Shown one piece after another: positions 51,745 through 61,392 of a stretch of 64,000 bases of DNA. The notes under the pieces are model-generated. The model ran no database searches. It was not told the origin of the DNA and saw nothing but the letters and a program-made list of their open reading frames with translations. This DNA is from Hortaea werneckii. Lineage: Eukaryota > Ascomycota > Dothideomycetes > Mycosphaerellales > Teratosphaeriaceae. Position numbers and translations under genes: made by a program. Position 1 is the stretch's first letter; each line of letters starts with the position of its first letter. The stretch is from NCBI GenBank assembly GCA_037044905.1, contig JBAOKB010000178.1, positions 17,362-81,361 of the forward strand, read 5' to 3'.

Positions 51745-52185
51745 CGAGGAGAGCTTCTGCCTTTTCTTTGACGTAGTGTTTAGAAAGATACCCCAATGAT
51801 ATGCTGTTGCTTTGCGTCTACGAATTCGTGCTCTCGAATATTCCTCTTTTTCGTTTCTTTCAGTTGTTTTTGGTGTTATTGACACGTATCTTGAGCAGGT
51901 GAGTAATGTCTGCCACGGGCAACTTTGCATTCTCACGGATCCTTTTGGGAAGGGGATATGAGACGTGAAGTGCGCCGACCTCTAGGATGCAATTGCCTCA
52001 GGCAAGCTGCCAATCTCGCTTGCGGGCGTTTCCAGCACGCCCCTGGTTTAGATACGAGCATACCAACCACCTGCTGTCTTTTGGACAAGACATCAATACT
52101 CGGAGATTCGTAAAATCGGAGCCATTGACTGCTGTTGCAAATAACATGCTTCTCTTCAGAACGAGGAGAGTCGACCAAACCCAGA
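51745..52185. other. Intergenic region
   Basis: 440 bases between GPI8 and the Zn2Cys6 gene, both on the plus strand. It holds the GPI8 3' end and the promoter of the regulator. Nothing else is supported. Confidence 0.6.
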
Positions 52186-54318
52186 ATGGAATCAGCTGAC
52201 CCGTCGTGGCAAGCCATTGCCACGGCGAACATCCAGGAAGCTCGCAAACGCTATGGGAGGCTTGGACACAAGAAGTCCAGAACTGGCTGCATCACATGTA
52301 AAACACGTCGTGTGAAATGTGATGAAGCAAGACCGGCCTGCAATCGATGTACTAATACAGGTCGCAAGTGTGATGGGTACGATGCTGAGCAGCAGCTCCT
52401 ACCGATAGACAAAGCTAAGGCGGCTCCTGTTGGCAGGCAAATGTACAGCATCGAGAGCACGAACAAAGGAGAAAGAAGGGCCTTCGACTTTTTCCTCGAC
52501 TGTGCAGGAAAAAGTCTGGCTGGAAATCTAGACTTCAATTTCTGGTGCGGCACCGTCCTACAATTGGCACAGACCGAGCCCTTCATCTTTGACAGCGTTG
52601 TGGCGATCTCAACGTTGTACGAACATCCTCAGTACCTACAGACCTTCTCACCTAAGCGTGGCGATGTGGTTCACCAGCCGATCGGGGATGGTATGAAGAC
52701 TCCAGCGTTACAGACAGGTCATCCAAGAACAGTTCCAACTACGATAAATGAGCACCGAGCCTATGCGTTAAAGTCCTACAATCAAGCCATGCAGACTTTC
52801 AGAGAGCGTGTGGAAGCAGGCAAGGCGTCTCCGGCTTTGGTTCTGCTCAGCTCAGTGTTGTTTGTCTGCATCGAACTCATTCAAGATGATATCTTTAACA
52901 CGTCAGCGTTGCTGATGCGTACCGCGGGCCTCATGCGGGAATTCCAGGGTGCTCGAATGACTGCGGAGGAAGCTCAGCTGTTTGCAAACATCAAGCTGAT
53001 ATTCAGCCGCCTCGGTGTACTTGCCGCTTCTTTCGGTCACCCACATCCAATTGATTTACCGGCGAGCGGGCGAGGATACGGGACTCGAGGCTTCCGGACC
53101 ATCGCGGATGCCCGTTCATCACTCTTTGCCATAATGGCAGACAGTCATCCCTTTATTCGCGATTCGACGGTGTACAAAGCGTTCGTTTCCGGAGAAGCTG
53201 GACATGGCAACTACAGTAACGTAGAAGACGACTGTGGCGGTGTGAACGTATGTTCGGAAGCGTCACACGCCAATTTCGATCATGATCGCAGGCCAGTGCA
53301 AAAGGTCACGACTACAACGGTAACCTTCATCTCAGCCGAGATGGGTGAAGCGGCCAATTTCTGCACGGGCTCGTTTCTTTCCGCTTCTGATCGGTTGCCG
53401 GACTTCTCAGGACAAGATCCGGACAAAATACGCCTTGTAATGCAACATGAAGGAATGACCGGGTATGTCCTTACGCCAGGCGATGATTTGGAGCCGGCAG
53501 GCGTCCACCGGCATAATCTTTCTGACTCGACGTGGGAGGAGCATGTCCAAGGTGGTGACGTCGAACTGTTTCCTGAGACTGCGCCAAATTTTGCAAGGCC
53601 AAAGCCCTTCAGACAGCTTCTAGAGGAACAGAACAGACTCAAGCACAGGCTGCAGGAATGGCTTGAGATGTTTCGACAAACTCCGATCCCCAAATAGCCC
53701 AGTCGACCGACTAATAAGACAGAAAGTGAGGCTAGCAGTAATCTGATGATGTACTACCACGTCTCGTACATCTGGCTCAACACCAGACTTGCGACGGAAC
53801 AAGTCGTGTTCGATCAGTACACCGATCACTTCGAGGAAACCTTGCGACATGGCGAGAACTACGTCAACGTCAATGCCGGACAGCCACCCGTCTTTACCTT
53901 CGAAGTAGGAGCTGTACCTCCCTTGTACTTCGTCGCCACCAAATGTCGCATCCCCTCCTTGCGTCGACGTGCGCTGAGACTCCTCGCAAGAGCGCCGCGC
54001 AAAGAGGGAATGTGGGGCGCTACCTCGACAGGGCAGCTCGCCGCGCGAATCATAGCGGTCGAGGAAGAAGGAATGGGTATTACGCCGCCGATGTGGAATG
54101 GGGAGCCTATTCCCAGCTCTGCCACCAAAGCTCAAGGAGATGAGCCAACAGAACCATTCGTTGGGAGTTCCGACGCCCTCCTACCGGCCGAGGAAAACCG
54201 TGTACACAATATGGAAATACTCAGGGGTAGTGACGGCGAATACTATGTCCGCACCACGAGATATCGAAAGATGTCGAGCGGCGCGCTCGAGAGAATGGTT
54301 CAGGACTTTCCCATATGA
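52186..54318 (+). CDS. Zn2Cys6 transcription factor, interrupted by an in-frame TAG or a weak intron
   Basis: A fungal binuclear-cluster regulator. ATG 52186 starts a basic N-terminus and the cluster C35-x2-C-x6-C45-x6-C-x2-C55-x6-C62. A dispersed fungal-TF middle region follows with INEHRAYALKSYNQAM and LVLLSSVLFVCIELIQ. The frame stops at TAG 53695-53697, then continues in the same frame through MMYYHVSYIWLNTRLATEQV to TGA 54318. Removing 53670-53738 (GTTTCG...GCAG, branch actaat, 69 nt, a multiple of three) joins the halves into one protein of 687 aa. The donor is poor, so the alternative is a nonsense mutation (a CAG-to-TAG change) in a 710-codon gene. The second half carries conserved-looking sequence, which argues that it belongs to the same protein. 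No target is inferable. Confidence 0.75.
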
Positions 54319-54625
54319 CGGATCGGCAGTTCCATGCCGCCGGGTTCGAGGAGCCTGAGAGCCTAAGATCCAGCGATGCGTCATTGTTCATGCCAAATAG
54401 TGCCAGACTGTATGCTCTACGCTGTATCCCTCGTCCGAAGCTCGCCTGCGCCCTGTCGTGAATTACTCCCAGCGTGCAAATCGCCAGACGCGTCGCGCAC
54501 CTTCACCATTTCCCGGCCATCACAACGAATTCCAGGACTCCGCACCACGTTTCCCTCTCTCCTACACCGAAACACCCTGTCAGCGACAACACCCAAAGGC
54601 GACACCAGCATCAAGAAACCCGAAT
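54319..54625. other. Intergenic region between convergent genes
   Basis: 300 bases between the regulator and a small minus-strand gene. No feature seen, except that a further 3' exon of the small gene could lie here: a GTAAGT follows its Gly-Gly codons. Confidence 0.5.
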
Positions 54626-54925
54626 TCAACCTACCAAAGCACTTACTCCCCCCATTAGTCCGGCTAGTTGATCTTGATGCCGCAGCCGCACTTCCCGCAT
54701 ATATTGCGCCTGGTTGAAATCGCCCGCAGCCGGCTCTTTCGCCTCGGCCGACTTCACGAAACGGTGGGAGACCGCCCAGCCGATGAAGACGGCGACGCCC
54801 GCTCCGCAGATGCAGCAACTGCATCTTCATTATCAGCTTCTGGTTTTTGGGACTGGCAGGATGTGAAAAAATGGGGGAAGAGTGGAGTTGAAAACGCACA
54901 AGACGATGAGAGAGTGGCTGACCAT
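54626..54925 (-). CDS. Small single-pass membrane protein, paralogue A
   Basis: A 72-aa product from exons 54925-54900 and 54818-54626; the 81-nt intron is GTGCGT...GCAG, and the frame joins to MVSHSLIVFCCICGAG. A membrane helix covers residues 5-25, followed by SHRF, a short charged linker and the segment QAQYMREVRLRHQ, then DQLAG. The gene at 55942-56211 has the same order: ICGA, GWA(L/V), HRF, linker, QAQYMREVRLRHQ. The two are clearly paralogous. Because a GTAAGT donor overlaps the last codons (after LMGG), the true C-terminus may continue in another exon. Family not recognised; the basic, helical QYMREVRLRHQ motif would be cytosolic if the N-terminus is luminal. Confidence 0.5.
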
Positions 54926-55941
54926 TGCTAGCTTGGAATGCTGGCTCGGGGATGCTTTGAATGCCGTGATGCCTTGCCTGCTCGTGTCCGTAGCAAAACG
55001 AGTGATAGTGTCTCTGTAAGTCTTCTCAGAATTTCTCGGTCTTTATGTTGCAAAGTGAGGCAGTCAGTCTTGGGGGGTTTGGATTGTGAAAAACAACCGA
55101 ACGCAAAAGTGAGGGAAACCCGGGAAGATGTCAGACAAAACGAGGGAGAGCAACAAAGTCGGGTAGAAGCAGTAAGTTTTTCCTCTCTGGTTCTCACATT
55201 CTTCCGTGTGAGAGATAGGTATTAAAAGGCAATGCCAGAGAAAGCAGGTTACGGCCGTCGCATTCGGCGCCGTATCGGTTGTGCCAGGACGGGCAAGGTG
55301 GTGATCCTGCCTACTATTTCCAGCTGCTGTATGTAGTCTGGGGCATCTCGCTTACACTACAAGCAGCACGATCGAACGTCTTGATTGGCCGGTCGTCGTA
55401 TCGCGCATGGACTGGACACCTTCCTTCTATCCTATCCAGCCTTCCTTCCTCTGGGGAAACGCGCGGGCCCCCTTGGAGGCGTTCGGATTCGGCGTATCTG
55501 CGGGTAATTCGAATGGGATTGGGTATCTGTTCGATCCATACCTACATTGGGTAGGCTGAAAAAGTAATAACAGAGAAGGTATCTAGAAAGATCATTCCTT
55601 TGACCTTCTTTCTTCAATGGCTTTCTTTTCGGCCTTCGCCTCATCCGCTAACATGTGCACGTAAATTCGCATATAGTATTCCCCGCCTTCATGGGGTTTT
55701 ATCCTCCCAATTGAACCTTTGTAAACGCCGTGCTGGTTCCCCATAAAAGAATCCGTCCCGAATCATAACTTATGCGTAATCCTGCGAAAGTCAGTTCGAC
55801 TGGTCACGTGGGGATGCGGGTTCGCAATGCATCGCGGCATACCTTTGGAGACTCTGCGTAGTGCAGAGTGCCGTGACTCTCCATGGCGCTCGGTGTTGCC
55901 TGTATTTGAAACCACCCTTAGCCGCTGCTCATCCGACATAT
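54926..55941. other. Intergenic region
   Basis: 1.0 kb between the two small paralogous minus-strand genes. Open frames of 60-95 codons on both strands lack support. Confidence 0.5.
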
Positions 55942-56211
55942 TCATGCCATATCCCACGCAGAAGGGATAGATGTTGACCTTACCATTGGAAAGTGGCCTC
56001 TGCCATACTGCGATGCGGCCAGATCTTCTTGATGCCGCAGCCGGACCTCTCGCATGTACTGTGCTTGACTGTAGCCGCCGCTGCTCGGGATCTGCACATC
56101 CTCTCGCTGCTTGTTCAAGTAGAATCTATGCGTCAATGCCCATCCCAGACCGATTGCTGCTAAGGCACCGCAAATCGCAATGGCGACTACCCCCTCGGCG
56201 CCGAGGGCCAT
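55942..56211 (-). CDS. Small single-pass membrane protein, paralogue B
   Basis: 89 aa, uninterrupted from ATG 56211. An N-terminal membrane helix (GVVAIAICGALAAIGLGWAL, residues 7-26) is followed by THRFYLNK, a short linker and QAQYMREVRLRHQ, then EDLAASQYG. The last residues after FPM may be intron read-through, because GTAAGG follows that ATG codon. The shared motif with paralogue A 1.1 kb away shows a tandem duplication. Function unknown. The size and layout resemble small ER or mitochondrial membrane proteins, but nothing in the sequence decides. Confidence 0.6.
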   Translation of the reverse strand: MALGAEGVVAIAICGALAAIGLGWALTHRFYLNKQREDVQIPSSGGYSQAQYMREVRLRHQEDLAASQYGRGHFPMVRSTSIPSAWDMA

Positions 56212-58844
56212 CCTGGATCTGGCTTGAGGAGTTTGGAGGAGATATCAGAGTCGTTAGGTGGTTGCCCGATGGAGGAGAGCGCTTATCCTGCAAGCGATGT
56301 GGTTGGAATGTGGCGCATCCGTTATGTCAGCTGATCAACTTGGCAGGCGCCTAGAACGGGGACGAGTTCAAGGCGTGAATGGGCGACGGGTGGCGACACG
56401 TGATTGAGGACGGTGATGGCAGTCGAGGGTGATAGTCAGTGGATGGGATGAGGAGAAATGGTTGGATGAAGAGAGTCACGGGAGAGAAGGACAGAACGGC
56501 GCAGCAGAAGTCCCGCATCTGCACACGCAAACACGAGTACCGAAGAGAGTTCACAGTGGTTGAGCCTACCAGCACATGTACCACACAACGTACGATTGCG
56601 CCTCGTCCAATGATTCGCGCCTGCGCCTGCGGGGATCGCGACAGGCACCGACGACGGTTGGCCGACGTCCGGGGGAGGCAAGAGCGACGAGACCCATGGC
56701 GTCGACGCATCAAGGTGGCTTGCACGGCAGGCGCAAAGCCATGAAACTCTCTCGCCTTCTTACCAATCGGATCGCGAATGGCGGACGAGGGACGAGTGAA
56801 CAAATGCAGGGTCGGGGCGGCATTGCGGCTCTGACGGGAGTCTGACAAGAGAAGACGAAGAGGGACGCGCAAACTGACCTCGCACCTTTCAGCTCTTGCA
56901 CGGGCCGCGTCAGAATGCGACGCCACGCGAGCCAATCGGATGCTTCTGCGCGAGCCCTACAGTCTGGTTGCCTGACGTTGCGTGGGCCCACCTGCGGGTG
57001 TACCTTCTGGGCAATACCTGGGCTCGCTGGGCTTCTTCCACAGTGCCTTTTCCATCAAAGTGCGCTCAGAATAATGCTGTGAATGATCCGAGTGTGCCTG
57101 GCGAGAGATTTTTACACATCCTTTCCTTCAAGAAACTTTGTTCGGCCATTAAACCTAGTAGTCCTTGAGGTCATTGGCACTGATCCGTGCCCATATGTGT
57201 AATCATGGGGAAAATGTCTCATCGTGACAGGAAAAAAAGACTGGAAAGTCTTTTATTACTTTCTCCTCTTACCCATACCCCTGGATGATCGGCGCTACAT
57301 GATCGCGGCACATCATCACAATAGATGATCAAGGAGAATAGGCGAAGAGCCGAGACCGAATCTTTGCAGCTCCGTACTATTAGAAACCACATTGGCGTCA
57401 CTCAGATCGATTGCGCAAGCAGTCTGCCTCCAAGGTCTCAGTGCTGTCACAGCGCTCGGAACCTACCTAGGTGCCGAGCACAGCCTACCTGACCCTCTCG
57501 CATCTTGACAAATAGGAGGTAGCGCGTAGTCGACTGCCATACACTCTAGGCCAACCTAACGACCGGTTGCTACATGGCCTAGATTCGCGAAGTACGAATA
57601 GCATATTCAGGCCCAGTCATTTTTAGTTCCTTGATATGCTCCATCGACAGAATCTCACTATTATAGGCGGAAATGCAGCAGTCCTTATAGGCAGGTCCTG
57701 CTCAACCATGGCTCTGGAAATATCTCACTCCTCCTAGAAGAGGTAGGGACAGAGGAAGTCATACCCAGCGAACGTTTGCATGGACTCAGCGTGAGGCTGG
57801 CATGCTTGCTTGTCATGTTTTTCTTGTCATTTAAAAGCAAGCACGCCGGCCTCTCTAGTCACTTAACACAGACAAGTTGTGGGAAAAACAAATAAATCAT
57901 GAATGCCTCTGCATCGAGAGCTTGAATCGGAGTACGAGAATAAAGCATCGGACACATTGTACAGCAATCCACCGACGACAAATCAAAGCATAAATACACG
58001 ACCCCCGAGCCAAGCAAACATCAAGGAAACAGCAGCAAAAGTGTCCAGAACAGGTCATTTGATGCCGATAGCAAAGTATCGCATTTCCCAGAAACCATCT
58101 CTTCATACCTCGACCAGGTAACCCATCAGCGAAAGTCCGCGGCTACCCTTTTTCTCTCGATTCCTTGCGGAAGAGTTGAAAAATATGTGGGAGAGCCAGC
58201 TAAGACACATGCCAGGTGAAGATTATCTTTGATGGTCATCGAATCTCTTGGTGTTTGAGAGCTGCGTTGCCTGATCCTGAAAGGAACAATGCCTGGAGAC
58301 CAAGCATGTCTCTGCGATGTCGAAGCTCCGAGAGATGTGGTGATTGTCGTCGGGAAGCAGAACGCCTGAACTCCATGCATGTCTCCGCAATGTCGAAGCT
58401 CGGAGAGATGTGGTGATTGTCGTCGGGGAGCAGAAGGCCTGAACACCATGCATGTCTCCGCGATTTCGAAGCCCCGACAGATGTGATGATTGCCGTCGGA
58501 AAGCAGAAGGCCAGAACACCATGCCATGCAGTCGCATATTCATCAAAAAGAAAGAGCAACTTTTCCCCTGCATCGTTGCGCATAGCACACCTTGCACAGG
58601 TGGAACGACGCCGATGCATCGCGCTTGCATAAACATCTCATAAAGCAGTCCCGAAGGTGGGAGGACATATTTCGTCCTTCCCAAAACCAACGCAAAAGAA
58701 GAAGAAGAAAAAAAAAAAAGAAGTCAAAAACGCCTTTAACACCGCGCTTCTGTGGTCAGCCAAAACGACTGCCACTGGCTCAATCAACTTGATGCTCGCT
58801 TCCAAACTTGTAACGCAGGTAGACCGTTCGTCGATCTGTTGGTC
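56212..58844. other. Intergenic region
   Basis: 2.6 kb without a supportable gene. It includes a 73-bp tandem repeat (58305-58523) and an A/GAA tract at about 58693-58722. Open frames over the repeat on the minus strand occur in all three frames and are explained by it. Confidence 0.5.
58305..58523. repeat. 73-bp tandem repeat, three units
   Basis: Units begin catgtctc at 58305, 58378 and 58451. Each holds gcratktcgaagc, a gtgrtgattg block and gaagcagaaggcc-type text. Units differ at about 5-10 positions. The length is not a multiple of three. Confidence 0.9.
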
Positions 58845-61034
58845 CTAGTAGGTGTAACCCTTCTCGACCAGAAATTTCTGGAACCCGGCGGCAAATTCCT
58901 CCCTGCACGAGTTCTCCTCCTCGGGCGTGAGCACGTCAGCAGGGTTTCGCGGTCCAACGCTTGGGAAGTTGAACTCGCTGATTTCGTGCGTGTCGTGGAT
59001 GTCGTGCCCAGCTCTCGATCCAACACTTGGGAAGTTAAACTCGCTAATTTCGGTCGTGTCGTCTCCTGGTGCAGTGCTCGTAGACTGGTGAAATTCTTGC
59101 ACCTGCTTCACCGGGCTGAAGCTGACCTGTTTGACCGGACTGGGAGGTCTGATTGCCTGTGGCGGCTTCAACGAGCTCGGCTGCTTCACTGGGCTCAGCG
59201 GCTTGACTGGGCTCGGCTGCTTCATGCTCGACTGTTTCACAGGACTGGGCGCCTTCACCGGTTCCGGATCCTTCTCTTTCACCTCCTCAAAGACGTTCGT
59301 CCTGAGTGGAACGTCAATTTCGACCTCCATCTCGTCGTCAGAATCCCAATCAGGCACTCTGAACGTGCCGCTGCCTTCGCCCGGTCTGTTGTGCGGGATC
59401 CATTGCAGATCATCGACCTTGACCCTCTTACGCCTGTGTGATTCCATTTCCCGGATGTCCTCATCCTTCTGCAGTTCCTCAAGCTCACGCTGCAGGCGAC
59501 GCATACGCTCCATCTTTTCAAAGCGACGATCGGCATTGTTGTCCACAGGACGGACGGCGGTGGACGGGCGTGGGGCGGTAGAAGCTCCACGGCTCCAAGC
59601 ATCATGTTGGTTCTGGCGAGAGCTGAGACGTGGAGTAGCAAGGCGCGGAGTACCGAGACCACCACCATGAGAGAGGCGGGAACGGCGTGCTTCGGCGACG
59701 GTGCGACGTTGGTGAGGCATTCTGGACGGTGTAGTCATCGGCGGAGCCGGGGTACTCGTAGACAGCACGGAATTCTTAATACGCGAGATGTCTGACTCCT
59801 CTGTGACAGTAGAGAGTGAAGTTGGTACTTGAGAGTTCTTGGACGAGGGACCGTGGAATGTGTGAGGGGTCTTGATCTTTGGCGTACTGGTATTGTGACT
59901 AGCCGGACGGGGTGTGGCAGCGGTTTCGTCGCTAGGCGCTGATCGTTTACGGCTTGCTGGTGTCAGCTCTTCAAGCTCCGAAGTTGGTGCCTGACTCTTG
60001 GTATTTATGGGAGAGTGTTTGGTGTCAGTTATTTTTTCAGCTGCAGTGACTTGCTTCTGAGCTGCTGGAGAAGTTTCGCGTGAGGATGTGAATGACTGCT
60101 TCTGTGCAGCTCTGGTGTCCTTGGAGGTGTTTTCCACGCTTGGCGATCTGCGTCTTCTGATGGCTTGCTTGGCCTCTCGCGGCTGCCTCAGTGGTTGCCT
60201 GCGCGCAGCTGGGGCACTCTGTGGTACACTTGCGGTGATACGCTTTTGTGTCGGTGTTTCTTGGGCGGTGGACGCTTCTGAGTGGATCGGTTGTAAACGC
60301 CTCGGCTGCTCGACGGTGCGAACGCGCTTGACAGTCTGCTCAGTGCTCTCCTCCGGTGCCTGCCTCTTGCGCTCGGATGCCACGATCTGTGGTGTTGCTG
60401 TCTGCTGTTGGGTGGGGCGACGCTTGAAGGGGCTGAGATAGTTGGTCGCGTTTTGCATGAACTTGCGCCACATCGGCACAGGTTGGTTGTTCGCCGGCGG
60501 GGTGCTTGCGGCGTTTTCGAGAATCGTGGTCAGAGCTTGGGTGTGTTGCTCTTTCTCGTCTTGCCCGGGTGTCGTCACTAGTGCCGCTGTTGTTTGTGCA
60601 CGTGACTCCTCTTCTTGCTGCTGCTCTGACTCCGGCGATTGGCGCCTGGAGGGGGTCGAGGAAGGCGTAGCAGACTCGCGCAGTTGGCGCCGCTGCTTTG
60701 CTTGCCGCTCGATGCGCTCGCGCGCAGCGGCCTGTTGCAGAGACCGCTTCCTCCCCGAAGCGGCCGGATTCGCCTTCGCGACCTCTTCCTCCAGGTCGCC
60801 AATCCGGGAGGTCAGGCGCGCGTTCCTGTCTGTAAGGCCGTCGATTACGGCTTTACGTTGATCTACTGTTAGCCGGTATATGAAGGCGCGCTCGCCGGCC
60901 AGCCGCCTGTCAATGGCCGCGTCGACGTCGAATACGGCGGCGCGGCGAGCTTTGCGCATTGGTGAGATGGTATACTCACCGACATCGTCTTCTGGCTCCT
61001 GGCTTGCGAGCCGGCGCGATCTTCGTGGTGCCAT
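58845..61034 (-). CDS. Hypothetical nuclear-type protein, low complexity, 729 aa
   Basis: Single exon from ATG 61034 (MAPRRSRRLASQEPED); the frame is open upstream only through a TTG. I do not recognise the family. Residues 40-115 form a probable coiled coil around the RLTVDQRKAVIDGL and DLEEEVAKA segments, followed by basic clusters (GRKRSLQQAAARERIERQAKQ). A YLSPFKRRP motif sits near residue 205. A long Ser/Thr/Pro/Gln-rich region follows with many SP/TP sites, then a second coiled coil (RFEKMERMRRLQRELEELQKD, about 520-545), an acidic-Trp segment ending in DWDSDDEMEVEID, a run of about seven PSPVKQ/PLSPVKQ-type repeats, and two copies of EISEFNFPSVG. The end (EEEFAAGFQKFLVEKG type) looks helical. 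CDK-like sites and basic patches suggest a nuclear, cell-cycle-regulated protein; a nucleoporin or chromatin role is conjecture. Confidence 0.8.
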   Translation of the reverse strand: MAPRRSRRLASQEPEDDVGEYTISPMRKARRAAVFDVDAAIDRRLAGERAFIYRLTVDQRKAVIDGLTDRNARLTSRIGDLEEEVAKANPAASGRKRSLQQAAARERIERQAKQRRQLRESATPSSTPSRRQSPESEQQQEEESRAQTTAALVTTPGQDEKEQHTQALTTILENAASTPPANNQPVPMWRKFMQNATNYLSPFKRRPTQQQTATPQIVASERKRQAPEESTEQTVKRVRTVEQPRRLQPIHSEASTAQETPTQKRITASVPQSAPAARRQPLRQPREAKQAIRRRRSPSVENTSKDTRAAQKQSFTSSRETSPAAQKQVTAAEKITDTKHSPINTKSQAPTSELEELTPASRKRSAPSDETAATPRPASHNTSTPKIKTPHTFHGPSSKNSQVPTSLSTVTEESDISRIKNSVLSTSTPAPPMTTPSRMPHQRRTVAEARRSRLSHGGGLGTPRLATPRLSSRQNQHDAWSRGASTAPRPSTAVRPVDNNADRRFEKMERMRRLQRELEELQKDEDIREMESHRRKRVKVDDLQWIPHNRPGEGSGTFRVPDWDSDDEMEVEIDVPLRTNVFEEVKEKDPEPVKAPSPVKQSSMKQPSPVKPLSPVKQPSSLKPPQAIRPPSPVKQVSFSPVKQVQEFHQSTSTAPGDDTTEISEFNFPSVGSRAGHDIHDTHEISEFNFPSVGPRNPADVLTPEEENSCREEFAAGFQKFLVEKGYTY

Positions 61035-61392
61035 TGCTGCGTACAATGGCTTCTCGTTGTTGTAGTGTTTTTCGAGAAAGCGCGGTCGAGAATGGAAGCT
61101 GCGATACAAAGCTTCAAGATCGGGGGACCACGGGAGTACCCGCTCCGAGCTTATCTCCGTTGACTCGTTATTGACTATGTAGTTCCCCTATTACGGCGGC
61201 ATGCAAATAGGTGATTCACAAGCAAAATTTAATCAAAGGAGAACTCAAGCGCCAAATAAGATGACCTGTTTTGTAGGTACGCTATGAGAAGGCTATACAT
61301 AATATACAAAAAATGTCCCACCTCGAGGTTTTCCCAGGCAAGGACATTGCATTGCTACCGTTGAAGCGCTCTACGGCGCCATGGCTTGTTCA
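61035..61392. promoter_or_regulatory. Promoter of the nuclear-type protein and 3' region of the MFS gene
   Basis: 358 bases between two minus-strand genes. A TA-rich stretch near 61280-61310 is likely the 3' end region of the MFS gene. No defined elements seen. Confidence 0.45.

Noticed and set aside
54417..54899. 160-codon minus frame around 54.7 kb
   Set aside because: Another frame there shows homology to the paralogue at 56.1 kb; this one is Arg-rich shadow sequence.
58126..58690. Three overlapping minus-strand frames with repeated HAWCSGLLL-like text
   Set aside because: They are frame-shifted readings of the 73-bp tandem repeat.
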